A stretch of 64,000 bases of DNA from Kappaphycus alvarezii. Lineage: Eukaryota; Rhodophyta; Florideophyceae; Gigartinales; Solieriaceae. Below are positions 56,517 to 64,000 of this stretch, one piece after another. The first letter of the stretch is position 1. The number at the start of each line of letters is the position of its first letter. Both the position numbers and the translations under genes were made by a program. The DNA is taken from positions 2,919,001 through 2,983,000 of the forward strand of contig NADL03000590.1 of assembly GCA_002205965.3 (NCBI GenBank), read 5' to 3'. A model generated the notes under the pieces. That model made no database searches. It was given only the letters and a program-made list of their open reading frames with translations, and was not told where the DNA came from.

Positions 56517-56813
56517 AAACCCACCCAGGTGACATGGCAGACCGGGGTAACACTTATACCGCTTCAGAAAATTGTGCTCTTGCCTGAACCTGAATTCCGG
56601 TTTCTGAGGACCCAATCATTGGTGTAGAACAAAAAGGCACCATATCTACAGGAAAGTATGAGAACAATATAATACGCTTCGATATCCAGCCGTAACGACG
56701 TCTCATATATGCCTTTGCGAGAATTAAGATGATTGTCAACTACTGCGTCCGCTTTTCAGCTTTTTATATCAATATGAGCCAATAATTCAACTGCGTTCAA
56801 TGTAGAAAATATA

Positions 56814-57330
56814 TTGTGTTTGGCCACCGCTCTTTTCACTGGAAAGAAGATCAAGCAGGCATCTGACGATATTGGTAAGCCATTTAAAATCATGGAAGCA
56901 AGGATAATACTATTATTCCATGAGAAGTTCCTCGGAGGTGCAGGATGCTCGGGAAAGAGTAGTGCAGGAATATCAGATGTCCGCCACGTACATCTGAGAA
57001 AAGCGATATTAGTCTGGCTAGAGTGTTCGTCACTGATGAAGAAAAAGAAAAAATCATCGATGGATCGCAGCATGAGTCTTTGGAACCATCAAGAGGTTCA
57101 GGACGCCCTATTGGGCGACGTAGAGCAAAAGAAGAGGCATAAAGTATTTATTAGCGTCCAATGAAGTCAAGTTAGTCAAACGAGGAATCAATATTCAGGA
57201 ACGGCGTAATGATGCTTTAGCACGGCATAACGACATATTAAATTCACAAATGGACCTAGGGTGCTGTTCTCCGGCACCAAGAGGGTTTTTAAAACTTATG
57301 CATGACGATGCTTAAGTAGTCGCACGTAAA
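56814..57330 (+). pseudogene. Harbinger partner protein (Myb/NAM-associated), broken
   Basis: Plus strand in three frames. KIKQASDDIGKPFKIMEARI at 56,840-56,905, then (other frame, near 57,090) SGRPIGRRRAKEEA, a hallmark of the C-terminal NAM-associated domain of Myb/SANT-like partner proteins encoded by Harbinger elements; then NIQERRNDALARHNDILNSQ near 57,210 and an acidic/hydrophobic end. Such partners help the transposase bind the element ends and enter the nucleus. The N-terminal Myb helices are not visible. It lies tail to tail with the transposase, as in intact Harbinger elements. Confidence 0.6.
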
Positions 57331-57336
57331 TAGGGC

Positions 57337-57645
57337 ATGGAAAGATTTAGAAGTGCAGAACTCCTTCCGTCCAGTGCTGAAGAAGGATCATCATCGACTG
57401 CCAGAGAAAATACCGAAATCGGTGCTGCTGAGAACATTTCTTTGAACGAAGAGGAAAATGATGGGACTCTGATCGTAAAGAGTGAGGGGTGGACAACTGT
57501 ACGACAGGATCAACAGATCACGAAGTTTGCGGATGAGGGATCAATGTGTGTAGGTACCCCATGCAAATTGTATTGCCTTCCACTAGATATTATTGAACCT
57601 ATAGACTACGGCAATTCACAAAAGACGCCTCATGCAGTTCCTTAA
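57337..57645 (+). other. 102-codon acidic ORF, unrecognised
   Basis: Opens MERFRSAELLPSSAEEGSSS; Glu/Ser-rich first half. It directly follows the Harbinger partner remnant, but no domain can be named. May be part of the element's internal sequence. Confidence 0.2.
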
Positions 57646-58127
57646 GTTACATTGCAGTGGCTATGAAGTCAAGAGCTGATAAGTATACTGGATCACGAAA
57701 GGGATATGATATCTTCGTTATAGGCAATATGAAACGTTCCTCAGAAACGGAAGGACAAATAGGCGCAAGCAGAATCTGCTTACTGTAACGCTTCATGATG
57801 GAAAATATCACCGCTTTCACAGTCAATTGAAATTCGCAACACTCCTGAGGATATCATATTTCCTGCCGAGATGGACCGAAATGTCACATTTTCAACGAAC
57901 GTGCACAAGAACTGAGTAAGGAACTGCTCGGCACTAGAGTAAAGTTCACTAGGATATACCAAGCAGGGATAAAATATCCTTTTGGAAAGAAATAAAGCGG
58001 TAATTTATCGCTCTTTAAGAATAAAATGAACGCTAAACAGATAGTTGCTGCGATTCTGCGCCTTAGCTCGTCTGAGCAAAGGTAAATTTTTTTCTTTCCT
58101 GATTACTCTCAAACTGTCATAAATATT
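57646..58127. other. Spacer inside the Harbinger pair
   Basis: Between the two convergent Harbinger frames. No feature recognised. AT-rich. Confidence 0.4.
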
Positions 58128-59328
58128 CTAAAAATGTACTTTGATTTTCATAGTACTCTCCCGATTCGTCAAAAATGCTTTTGCTTCGCATAGATCTGCC
58201 AAAATACCAATTTCAGGTACTTCAGTCCCATTTCGAGGCAAAGGACTGAGTCCAACCCACATTGAATTCACACTATTCCGCGCTGTGACATAGTAGTATT
58301 TATCATCAGCAAAATCATATCTCACTCTGGCTTTATCTTCCACCATCAACCTATGTAGAATTATGCAGGAGGGGATCACATTTTTCATAACATCCTTAGA
58401 CCAAAATCGGGAAGGGCAAGCAAGTACATGACATTTTCCCTGCAGAACGCCAAATAGTCGTTCAATATCCTCTCTAACACTCTCTTGATTTTTTGCCAGA
58501 CATTTCTACCTTTTGATACTTGGGAAAGTAACTATTTGTACGAATACAGACAATTTAGGGAATATACGGTATATAAGCCAGTATGGTTGGGTCAGGACTT
58601 TATCAGCTATTGTATACTATAGTGGCGGTGGGTTTGTTCCAACAGCAATTTTGTTAATTAATGTTGAGGCCTCAACAACATTGATGTCATTTCCAGACCC
58701 AGGCATGCCAAAGAAAGCATGGCATATCCGGAGAGATCGGTCACGTATAGCTTCTAGGGCCGCAGTTGGTACACTTCCTTTCCCTTCATCTTTTCCATGC
58801 CAAGCAACAGGGAAATTTTTCCACTGCCACTTGCAACAGTCAATACTTCCAAGCATCTCGGAAACCCTCTTGACTCTTGACTCAGCTAAAATACGTTTCA
58901 CATCTTCTACAGTAGGAGCCCGCAGATATTCAGAAGCAAAACATGAGAATATATCCTTCGTAAAGTGTTCTAAACACGTTAGAGCAGTCGATTCTCACTT
59001 AAAAATATGTTCATCAATGGCGTCTGCTGCTATTTCGTAGGCCATTATTCGGAACGCAGCAGTTTTTTTAAGACGGACTTAACCCTGATTTTCCCGTGCG
59101 TTCTTTTCACTGTATATAGAAGCTTTTGCATGTTGTCAACCTGTCAAATATCTTTTTAAAAGCTGTTTGAGAAACACCAAAGCGTTGCTGGAAGGTGATA
59201 TCATCAAAGATAGGACTTGAACAGAAGTCGTGCATTTGAAGACGAATATCTGCAAGAATGCGATTTCGATTGATATTTGGTCTTGCCAGGCACAGATCCA
59301 CCTCATCTTCTTGGGGGACTGTCATCAT
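58128..59328 (-). pseudogene. Harbinger transposase (plant_tran family), decayed
   Basis: Minus strand. 59328-59107: ARPNINRNRILADIRLQMHD and FQQRFGVSQTAFKKIFDRL, the N-terminal hallmark of plant_tran/ALP1-like transposases. After a frameshift near 59,060: EIAADAIDEHIF, a TGA stop, then ESTALTCLEHF and APTVEDVKRILAES. Then 58901-58617: EMLGSIDCCKWQWKNFPVAW, HGKDEGKGSVPTAALEAI, RICHAFFGMPGSGNDINVV (catalytic Asp region), stop at 58617. Near 58,470 FGVLQGK-like sequence in another frame, and 58388-58128: KNVIPSCIILHRLMVEDKAR. All family blocks are present in order, but with at least three stops or shifts, so inactive. The plus ORF 58513-59040 is a shadow. Confidence 0.9.
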
Positions 59329-59650
59329 CGCTGCTATCCAAGAGAGAACCTATAAAGTCACAGAGGTGCTCATCTTCCGCGAGTTCTTGGAAGAAGAAAT
59401 GTTTTTCCATACCTCAAATACTTTCATCAGGCCCGTACTTGATTGATCTCGTACTGAGGTAGCTCGCACTCCGAGATTCGTTTCCGTTTAGCGGGTGAGA
59501 GTGACCAACATCAAATGACCTAATCATCAAAACACGGGATGCCGCGGCTGACCAAGATCTCCTCGGGCCCGGATTCATGAATGATGCGTTGAACCGAACA
59601 AAGAGAGAGGCATCGTGGCAACGCCAAAGGAGGGCGGGTGGGAGAGAGGG
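59329..59650. other. Junction between Harbinger and Ngaro-like element
   Basis: Composition changes from AT-rich to GC-rich between 59,440 and 59,600. The sequence AAAGAGAGAGGCAT near 59,595 also occurs at 63,274 beside the right repeat, so the element's true edge could be a little outside the repeat. No gene. Confidence 0.4.
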
Positions 59651-59849
59651 AGGCATACCCGCGCATCGCCGCCGGCGGGTTTGACTCGCACCCCCATAGA
59701 AAAACGGGGGGGCCGCGGCACGTAGGGCGGAAAGCAGGGCACACGTTGTACACGTGTGATACGTACGCATCGTGGCACAAGTCCTTCGACTTGCCCTCGC
59801 TATCCATTGACATGCGTTTCATGCGCATAAACCGCGGTCTACACACAAC
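59651..59849 (-). repeat. 3'-side direct repeat of Ngaro-like element
   Basis: 199 bp, with the motif CACACGTTGTACACGTGTG (near-palindrome) and GCGCATAAACCGCGG. It begins 31 bases after the recombinase stop. Confidence 0.92.
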
Positions 59850-59879
59850 GAAACAGCCAAATCAAATTCAAACCCGAGG

Positions 59880-60690
59880 TCACGAGGCCGGGGCATCCGC
59901 TGTGGCGGACGTCCCAGTGGAAACGGCACGCGGCATCGCGTCGACGGTGGAAGGAGACAGATACTGCGCGCCGAAAAACCAGACCGACGCACCACTCGTG
60001 CGTATAGTCCGGTCGAAGTAGGGAGTAGCCATCGCCTCACTGCTCGAGCCCCATCCGAACCTGGACATCCTTACCGCCAGAGGTATAGCCAGTAGAACTT
60101 GCTCCGTGTGCGCTCCGATCCGCAGCGAGTGTGAAGTATACTTTACATCCGGAGGGGCAGTCAGTTGAAGTGCCTCGAGGCAGCGAGTGAGAGCACGCGT
60201 GAGGGACCCCTTCGCGTACGTCTCCGACTCGCCATGTATCGCAAAGAAGCGCGGATGGAGACCTCGGCTGCGGATCCATCTCTTGAAAAGGTCCAACATC
60301 GACGAGACCTCCGACGACACACGTCGGTACGACACTAGTGGCTCTGTGCTGACGCGACGTCCCTTCCAGTAGGATGGACGGGCCGTCAGCGCGTCACCTT
60401 GGAGGTGCACCTTGTTCGCCTCAAGGGTCATCGTTGACGACTTGCGCAGCCCGTTCAGGCAGTACGCAAAGACGCACACAGCACAGTCGCGTAACACCCG
60501 CAGCTGCGGGGTTCGCATCCCGAGGTCCCAGATCATCAGCATCTTCTGCGCGTCAACACCGTAGCGGACCAGCTCCTCCGGAAAGTTCTTTGCCTCCTAC
60601 TTGCCGTACGCACGAATGACCGAGTCCAGAAACGAGTAAGGCGGGACTGGGCGTCCAGTGTACAGTTCGTGCGGGCGGGGCCTTGCTCCG
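59880..60690 (-). CDS. Tyrosine recombinase of Ngaro-like element
   Basis: Catalyses insertion of the circular cDNA by DNA strand exchange. The N-terminal part (SFLDSVIRAYGK, then a TAG stop near 60,598, then FPEELVRYGVDAQKMLM) leads into the open frame 60542-59880. Catalytic layout: Arg in NGLRKSSTM, HSLRIGAH giving the HxxR pair, FGW, and the Tyr nucleophile in ATPYFDRTI. Also RRVSSEVSSMLDLFKRWI and FFAIHGES. All signature residues R...HxxR...Y are present. Stop at 59880. The plus ORFs 59638-60021 and 60374-60619 are shadows. Confidence 0.8.
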
Positions 60691-61332
60691 GGCCAGCTTG
60701 TTGACGGTCGCCATGATAAGGTCCACCGGCGGGCACAGAAGCCGGACCATCCCGTCGTCCCACGGCCGTTCCAGCTCCTCCAGAGCCAGCTTCCGCATGA
60801 ACACCGGATGTTCGCCTAACGGGCGGTACTTGAAAGCCTCGACGGGCGCCTTCATCCCATCCGCGACGGAACTCCGCAGCTGCCGACGGATCGATAAGTC
60901 GCCGCGGGGGAACCGTCGCGACAAGGCGTCGGCGAACTTGTTCACAGCCGACGGTAGCCACTCCGCGCGGACGTTCACGCCCAACTTGGACAGAACTAGC
61001 TTCAGCCGGCGCAGCTCGCGCATGAGCGGCCGGCTTGCCGTAACAAAGCTGTTCGTGATGTGCACCACCGCCTGGTTGTCCACATGCACGAGCAGCTCCT
61101 GAACGCCGCGGCTCCGAACTTCCTTCCCGATGGTCCCTTGCAGTATCTTGCGGATCGCCTTCAGCTCGCGGTAGGTGATCGACTCGGCCCGGTCTCGCCA
61201 GTTCCACACGTCCTGATCGCACCACATCTCGGCGACGCCAGGCTGGAGGTCTCTGTCGTTCAAAGTGCCTCCATACCCAACGTCCGCCGCATCCGTGTGC
61301 ATCGCGGCTTGGGCGGCCGGTGTAACCAAGGG
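60691..61332 (-). CDS. Ngaro-like RNase H and connector
   Basis: The frame 61329-60553 continues the RT frame after a single TGA stop at 61333-61335. RNase H features: AAMHTDAADVGYGGTL (first Asp), ITYRELKAI (Glu), LLVHVDNQAVVHI (Asp), AVNKFADALSRRF (last Asp). After it the connector (RPWDDGMVRLLCPPVDLI) leads to the recombinase. The last 46 residues of this frame overlap the recombinase N-terminus in another frame. Confidence 0.85.
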
Positions 61333-62452
61333 TCAGCCTTCCATCTCTGGACCCGCGAGTCTCTTCCAGAATCCCAGATCTCGGATCGCCTGGTGGGAGA
61401 GTCGGCATCGCCCGCGGCTGTCGCGGGCCCTCCCTGCCCCTATGTCCCAGTAAAGCGAACGGGTGTAGAATCTTGCCCATGGTAGCGCCAAGGACAGCGA
61501 GATGCAGGTGCCGCACAGAGTGCTTACGGCACTTACGCTCACCCACCGTCGCCCGACTCGGACTTGCTTCAGAAGAGCCTTCGCCAACTTGCGGACATGC
61601 TCGACCTTGTGCGGCAGGACGGTGAACCGCATCGATACGGTATCTACACGGACTCCCAGGTGGTCGACTACCTGGGCTCCCTTCCACTCGCCTTTCTCCG
61701 GGTGTCGATGGAGGCCGAGCCGAGCGAACAATCGGTCGAGACGGTCTGCTGCTCGACGACAGTCTGCTGCCTCCGACCTCACGCCGTACGGGGTCGGAAT
61801 GACCAAGAAGTCGTCCATGTATGGTAACACTCGGTAGCCGTACGACCTTATTTCGGCGAGAAAGGGGGCCATCAGCCGAGTGAACCACAGCGGAGACCGT
61901 CCCCAACCAAACGGTAAGGCGACACACTGATAGTACCGGCCGTCGTACCGGAAGATGAACCAGTCCCGCATGGTCAGATGCCGGCGGAGGTGACGGAACC
62001 CCTTCTCGATGTCGAACGAGATCATGTGATCCTCGGGCTGCACGCTCATTGCGAACTCTGTGAGCGTCTCCATACGCACAGACCCTTGGCCCAATGATTC
62101 GACTGCATCGACAAGTTGACCACAAACCGTCCCGACCGCTCGCCGTTCTTCTCCTGCCATACGACGAACGCCGACGATATGAAGGCACCGGCCTCGCGCG
62201 CCGCGCATGCTCCGAGGTGACCTCCTGGTAGATTCCGGTAGACAGTCCCTTCTTGATATCCTCCTTTCCAAACTCCAAATCCTCCTTCGTCTGCGGGATA
62301 TCCCCCAGCTCCACTCCTTGCCCTTGCTTGAAGGCTTGGTGTGGTTGCTCGTATATCCCAAATTGGATACTTTGGCAGAGGTATTCCGAAGCAACTATCT
62401 GGCGCCACGCTTCGACGTGCCTTTGCAGAACACGCCATAACGGGCGCCCCAT
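61333..62452 (-). CDS. Ngaro-like reverse transcriptase, frame-broken
   Basis: N-terminal part in the frame starting 62452 (MGRPLWRVLQRHVEAWRQIV, IKKGLSTGIYQEVTSEHA), a shift near 62,200 into GAFISSAFVVWQEKNGERSG with RFVVNL, and a second shift near 62,115 into the main frame: MISFDIEKGFRHL (motif A Asp), YYQCVALPFGWGRSPLWFT, VLPYMDDFLVIPTP (YMDD box), VVDHLGVRVDT. Both catalytic Asp sets are intact. The frame changes are each net one-base losses. The 638-codon frame 62452-60536 on the same strand is mostly a shadow after its first ~85 residues. Confidence 0.88.
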
Positions 62453-62463
62453 GGCCCAGCCGA

Positions 62464-63173
62464 CTAATTCCCATCGGCGGCGCCATCCTTCTTTCCGGCA
62501 TGTCCTGCACGCTTCGTCGCGTTGTTTACCTTGAGGGTGGCTACCGCCTTGAACATTTGAGAAGATAAATGCGACTCCAGGGTCGCCAGCGGGTCGTCGA
62601 GGTCGTCCGCCATCGCCGTCTCGCCACGGCGTTCAAGGGAGGGAAGAACGAGTTTGGCGTACATCGGATCCCTGCTCGCCATGCGATAGAACTCGGCACG
62701 GAGACCGAGCACACGCAACGAGTACCGGACGGCGACGAACGCCCACGCGTCGAACTTCTCAGCCTCGTCGTTATTTCCAGCCTCGAAAGCCTCCTGGCGC
62801 AGGTCGTACGCCACATGTGGAGCACCGACCAGTACCCGGCGGCGTTGATGTACTTTGCCTCGTGTTCGGCGACTGGGTACATGCTCTGGTGCTTCGCGAG
62901 CTTCCGGCGAAGTGGCCAGTCTTCGTTGTCGAAGAAGCCGCCGATGAAGGCCGACGCGGCGTCGCCAGCCTGGAACGGGTAGCGGGTGAGACCGAACCTC
63001 TGCTCACGGTCGGCCCGCTCGGCGATCCAGGCGTACGCCTGCACCCAGTCGACGGAGATGCCGGCTTCAGGGAGCGACTTGCTGGCTGCAACTTTCTTGC
63101 ACTTCTCGAGGAGGTCTTCGGCGAGAGACTTCGAGTTCATGACGGGGTTGGTGGAAGACGACGAGGAGGCCAT
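62464..63173 (-). CDS. Ngaro-like gag, one frameshift
   Basis: The start ATG at 63173 (MASSSSSTNPVMNSKSLAED) is followed by ISVDWVQAYAWIAERADREQ, RYPFQAGDAASAFIGGFFDN and a frame change near 62,815 into YDLRQEAFEAGNNDEAEKFD, DAWAFVAVRYSLRVLGLRAE and an Ala/Lys tail (stop 62464). The shift is a net one-base loss. No zinc knuckle. Gag identity is inferred from position before the RT and helical content. Confidence 0.6.
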
Positions 63174-63281
63174 AGCGTTGTTGAGTTCTGTTTTGTTCGT
63201 TGGAACAAAGCGACGAGGTAACTTTCGGTCGGTATGAATGGGCCTACCACCGGACTAGGTCTGGGGACTCTCGAAAGAGAG

Positions 63282-63478
63282 AGGCATACCCGCGCATCGC
63301 CGCCAGCGGGTTTGACTCGCACCCCATAGAAAAAGGGGGGGCCGCGGCACGCAGGGCGGAAAGCAGGGCACACGTTGTACACGTGTGATACGTACGCATC
63401 GTGGCACAAGTCCTTCGACTTGCCCTCGCTATCCATTGACATGCGTTTCATGCGCATAAACCGCGGTCTACACACAAC
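63282..63478 (-). repeat. 5'-side direct repeat of Ngaro-like element
   Basis: 197 bp, near-identical to 59651-59849. It ends in ACACACAAC, where identity to the left copy stops abruptly. Lies 109 bases upstream of the gag ATG on minus. Confidence 0.92.
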
Positions 63479-63745
63479 AAAAACAAGTACAGTACAGTAC
63501 AACTCATGATTTCCCTTTTCCGAGCGCGGCATGTCCGGGCGATCAAAAAACCCGAGATCTTTCCGCACAGCCACAACAACTGCAGCGCTGCATCTCGAGG
63601 CCCCCAAATAATCTTTTTGTGGCAATCCATCTCCAGCCTCAATCACCCGACGCGCGCACCGCATCAAGCCAAAATCTCACACCTCACCCCCACGCGAAAC
63701 CAGCCCCAACCACGCCAATCCACGCGACACCGTACCCCAACTGCA
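63479..63745. other. Intergenic with GTACA repeat, likely promoter of the right-edge gene
   Basis: Contains AAGTACAGTACAGTACAAC at about 63,485-63,502 directly beside the element edge, then GC-rich, Pro/Ala-codon-rich sequence before the ATG at 63746. No TATA box seen. Confidence 0.4.
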
Positions 63746-64000
63746 ATGGCGCCGCACACGGCAGCCTTTGTGACAGCCCCATGTCGTGCCCCTCTTATCT
63801 CTCCTGCTCCCCTACTGTCCCCTCGTCGCGGCGTATGCCAGCGCGCTTACACCCCACGTAGGGCACGAGATCCGACAATGGGGCTCATCCCGTTGATTCC
63901 GAATTGGGTGGCAATTGCCGCGTGGGCGTTTGGCGCGTACCGTTTCTATCGTGGTTTCAATCGCACGTCGTATCAGGCGTCGTACCGTATTCCGCTGGCT
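63746..64000 (+). CDS. Plastid-targeted membrane protein, partial
   Basis: 85 codons open to the window end. It begins MAPHTAAFVTAPCRAPLISP, with an early Phe, many Ala/Pro/Ser/Arg and almost no acidic residues, typical for a red-lineage plastid transit peptide, through about residue 43. A second Met (TMGLIPLIPNWVAIAAWAF) begins a hydrophobic segment that may be a membrane helix, then an Arg/Tyr-rich stretch (AYRFYRGFNRTSYQASYRI). I do not recognise the family from this fragment. The plus ORF 63619-63861 is another frame of the same DNA. Confidence 0.6.
   Translation, partial: MAPHTAAFVTAPCRAPLISPAPLLSPRRGVCQRAYTPRRARDPTMGLIPLIPNWVAIAAWAFGAYRFYRGFNRTSYQASYRIPLA

Larger units (their letters stand above)
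59651..63478 (-). mobile_element. Ngaro/DIRS-like tyrosine-recombinase retrotransposon
   Basis: A 3.8-kb GC-rich element read on minus: gag, RT, RNase H, tyrosine recombinase; no integrase or protease. This gene set defines YR retrotransposons (DIRS/Ngaro/PAT). It is bounded by direct repeats of about 198 bp (59651-59849 and 63282-63478), which differ at two substitutions and two homopolymer indels, so insertion is recent. Classical Ngaro elements carry split direct repeats (A1-B1A2B2); I cannot find a B repeat here. Frames show net one-base losses and two in-frame stops. Confidence 0.8.

Noticed and set aside
58513..59040. 175-codon plus-strand ORF
   Set aside because: Antisense to the Harbinger transposase, whose conserved blocks are clear on the minus strand.
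60536..62452. 638-codon minus-strand ORF, the longest of the right end
   Set aside because: Only its first ~85 residues match RT sequence. Afterwards the real RT, RNase H and YR are in other frames and this one is Arg/Pro/Ser-rich, as expected from a GC-rich shadow frame.
1..64000. tRNA, rRNA or snRNA genes
   Set aside because: No convincing A/B-box pair, T-arm or rRNA core motif was noticed while reading either strand; without a covariance-model search I make no claim.

Overview
The window looks like nuclear DNA of a photosynthetic eukaryote, most probably a red alga. Inference rests on a plastid CAAD/CURT1-type membrane protein, a second plastid-type N-terminus at the right edge, compact and almost intronless housekeeping genes, and heavy loads of Copia, tyrosine-recombinase (Ngaro/DIRS-like), Harbinger/PIF and Tc1/mariner elements. 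Both plastid-targeted N-termini carry a Phe within the first residues (AFL, AFV), as red-lineage transit peptides usually do. No bacterial features were seen.

Layout. 1-12.6 kb: AT-rich DNA with no gene I can name, only small tandem and inverted repeats and one coding-like decayed patch. 12.65-22.2 kb: transposon block with a PIF-type transposase fossil (-), a plus-strand reverse transcriptase plus putative cysteine-protease unit, and a decayed Copia element (-) that meets it tail to tail. 24.4-34.7 kb: island of real host genes: PRP40 splicing factor (+), CENP-C centromere protein (-), RPS25 (-, one intron), a possible small membrane protein (+), NFRKB/INO80-subunit homologue (-), SDF2-like MIR protein (+), CAAD/CURT1 thylakoid protein (-). 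35.0-41.25 kb: Copia element with two ~277-bp LTRs about 98% alike. 41.25-44.24 kb: second Copia derivative whose terminal repeats are inverted, itself split by a 743-bp insertion with a CATAA target duplication. 44.6-53.9 kb: graveyard of four Tc1/mariner copies, a TA-flanked MITE, a minisatellite and a second inverted-LTR retroelement remnant. 56.8-59.3 kb: a Harbinger pair (Myb/NAM-like partner + and transposase -). 59.65-63.48 kb: GC-rich Ngaro/DIRS-like element (-) with gag, RT, RNase H and tyrosine recombinase between near-identical direct repeats. 63.75-64.0 kb: start of a plastid-targeted membrane protein cut by the window end.

The host genes work in unrelated housekeeping processes (splicing, kinetochore, translation, chromatin remodelling, ER quality control, thylakoid shape); no operon-like cooperation is implied. 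A recurring pattern is that their reading frames are broken by net one-base losses, often in short homopolymers, which fits uncorrected sequence errors better than gene death. It means the protein models here must be stitched across frames.
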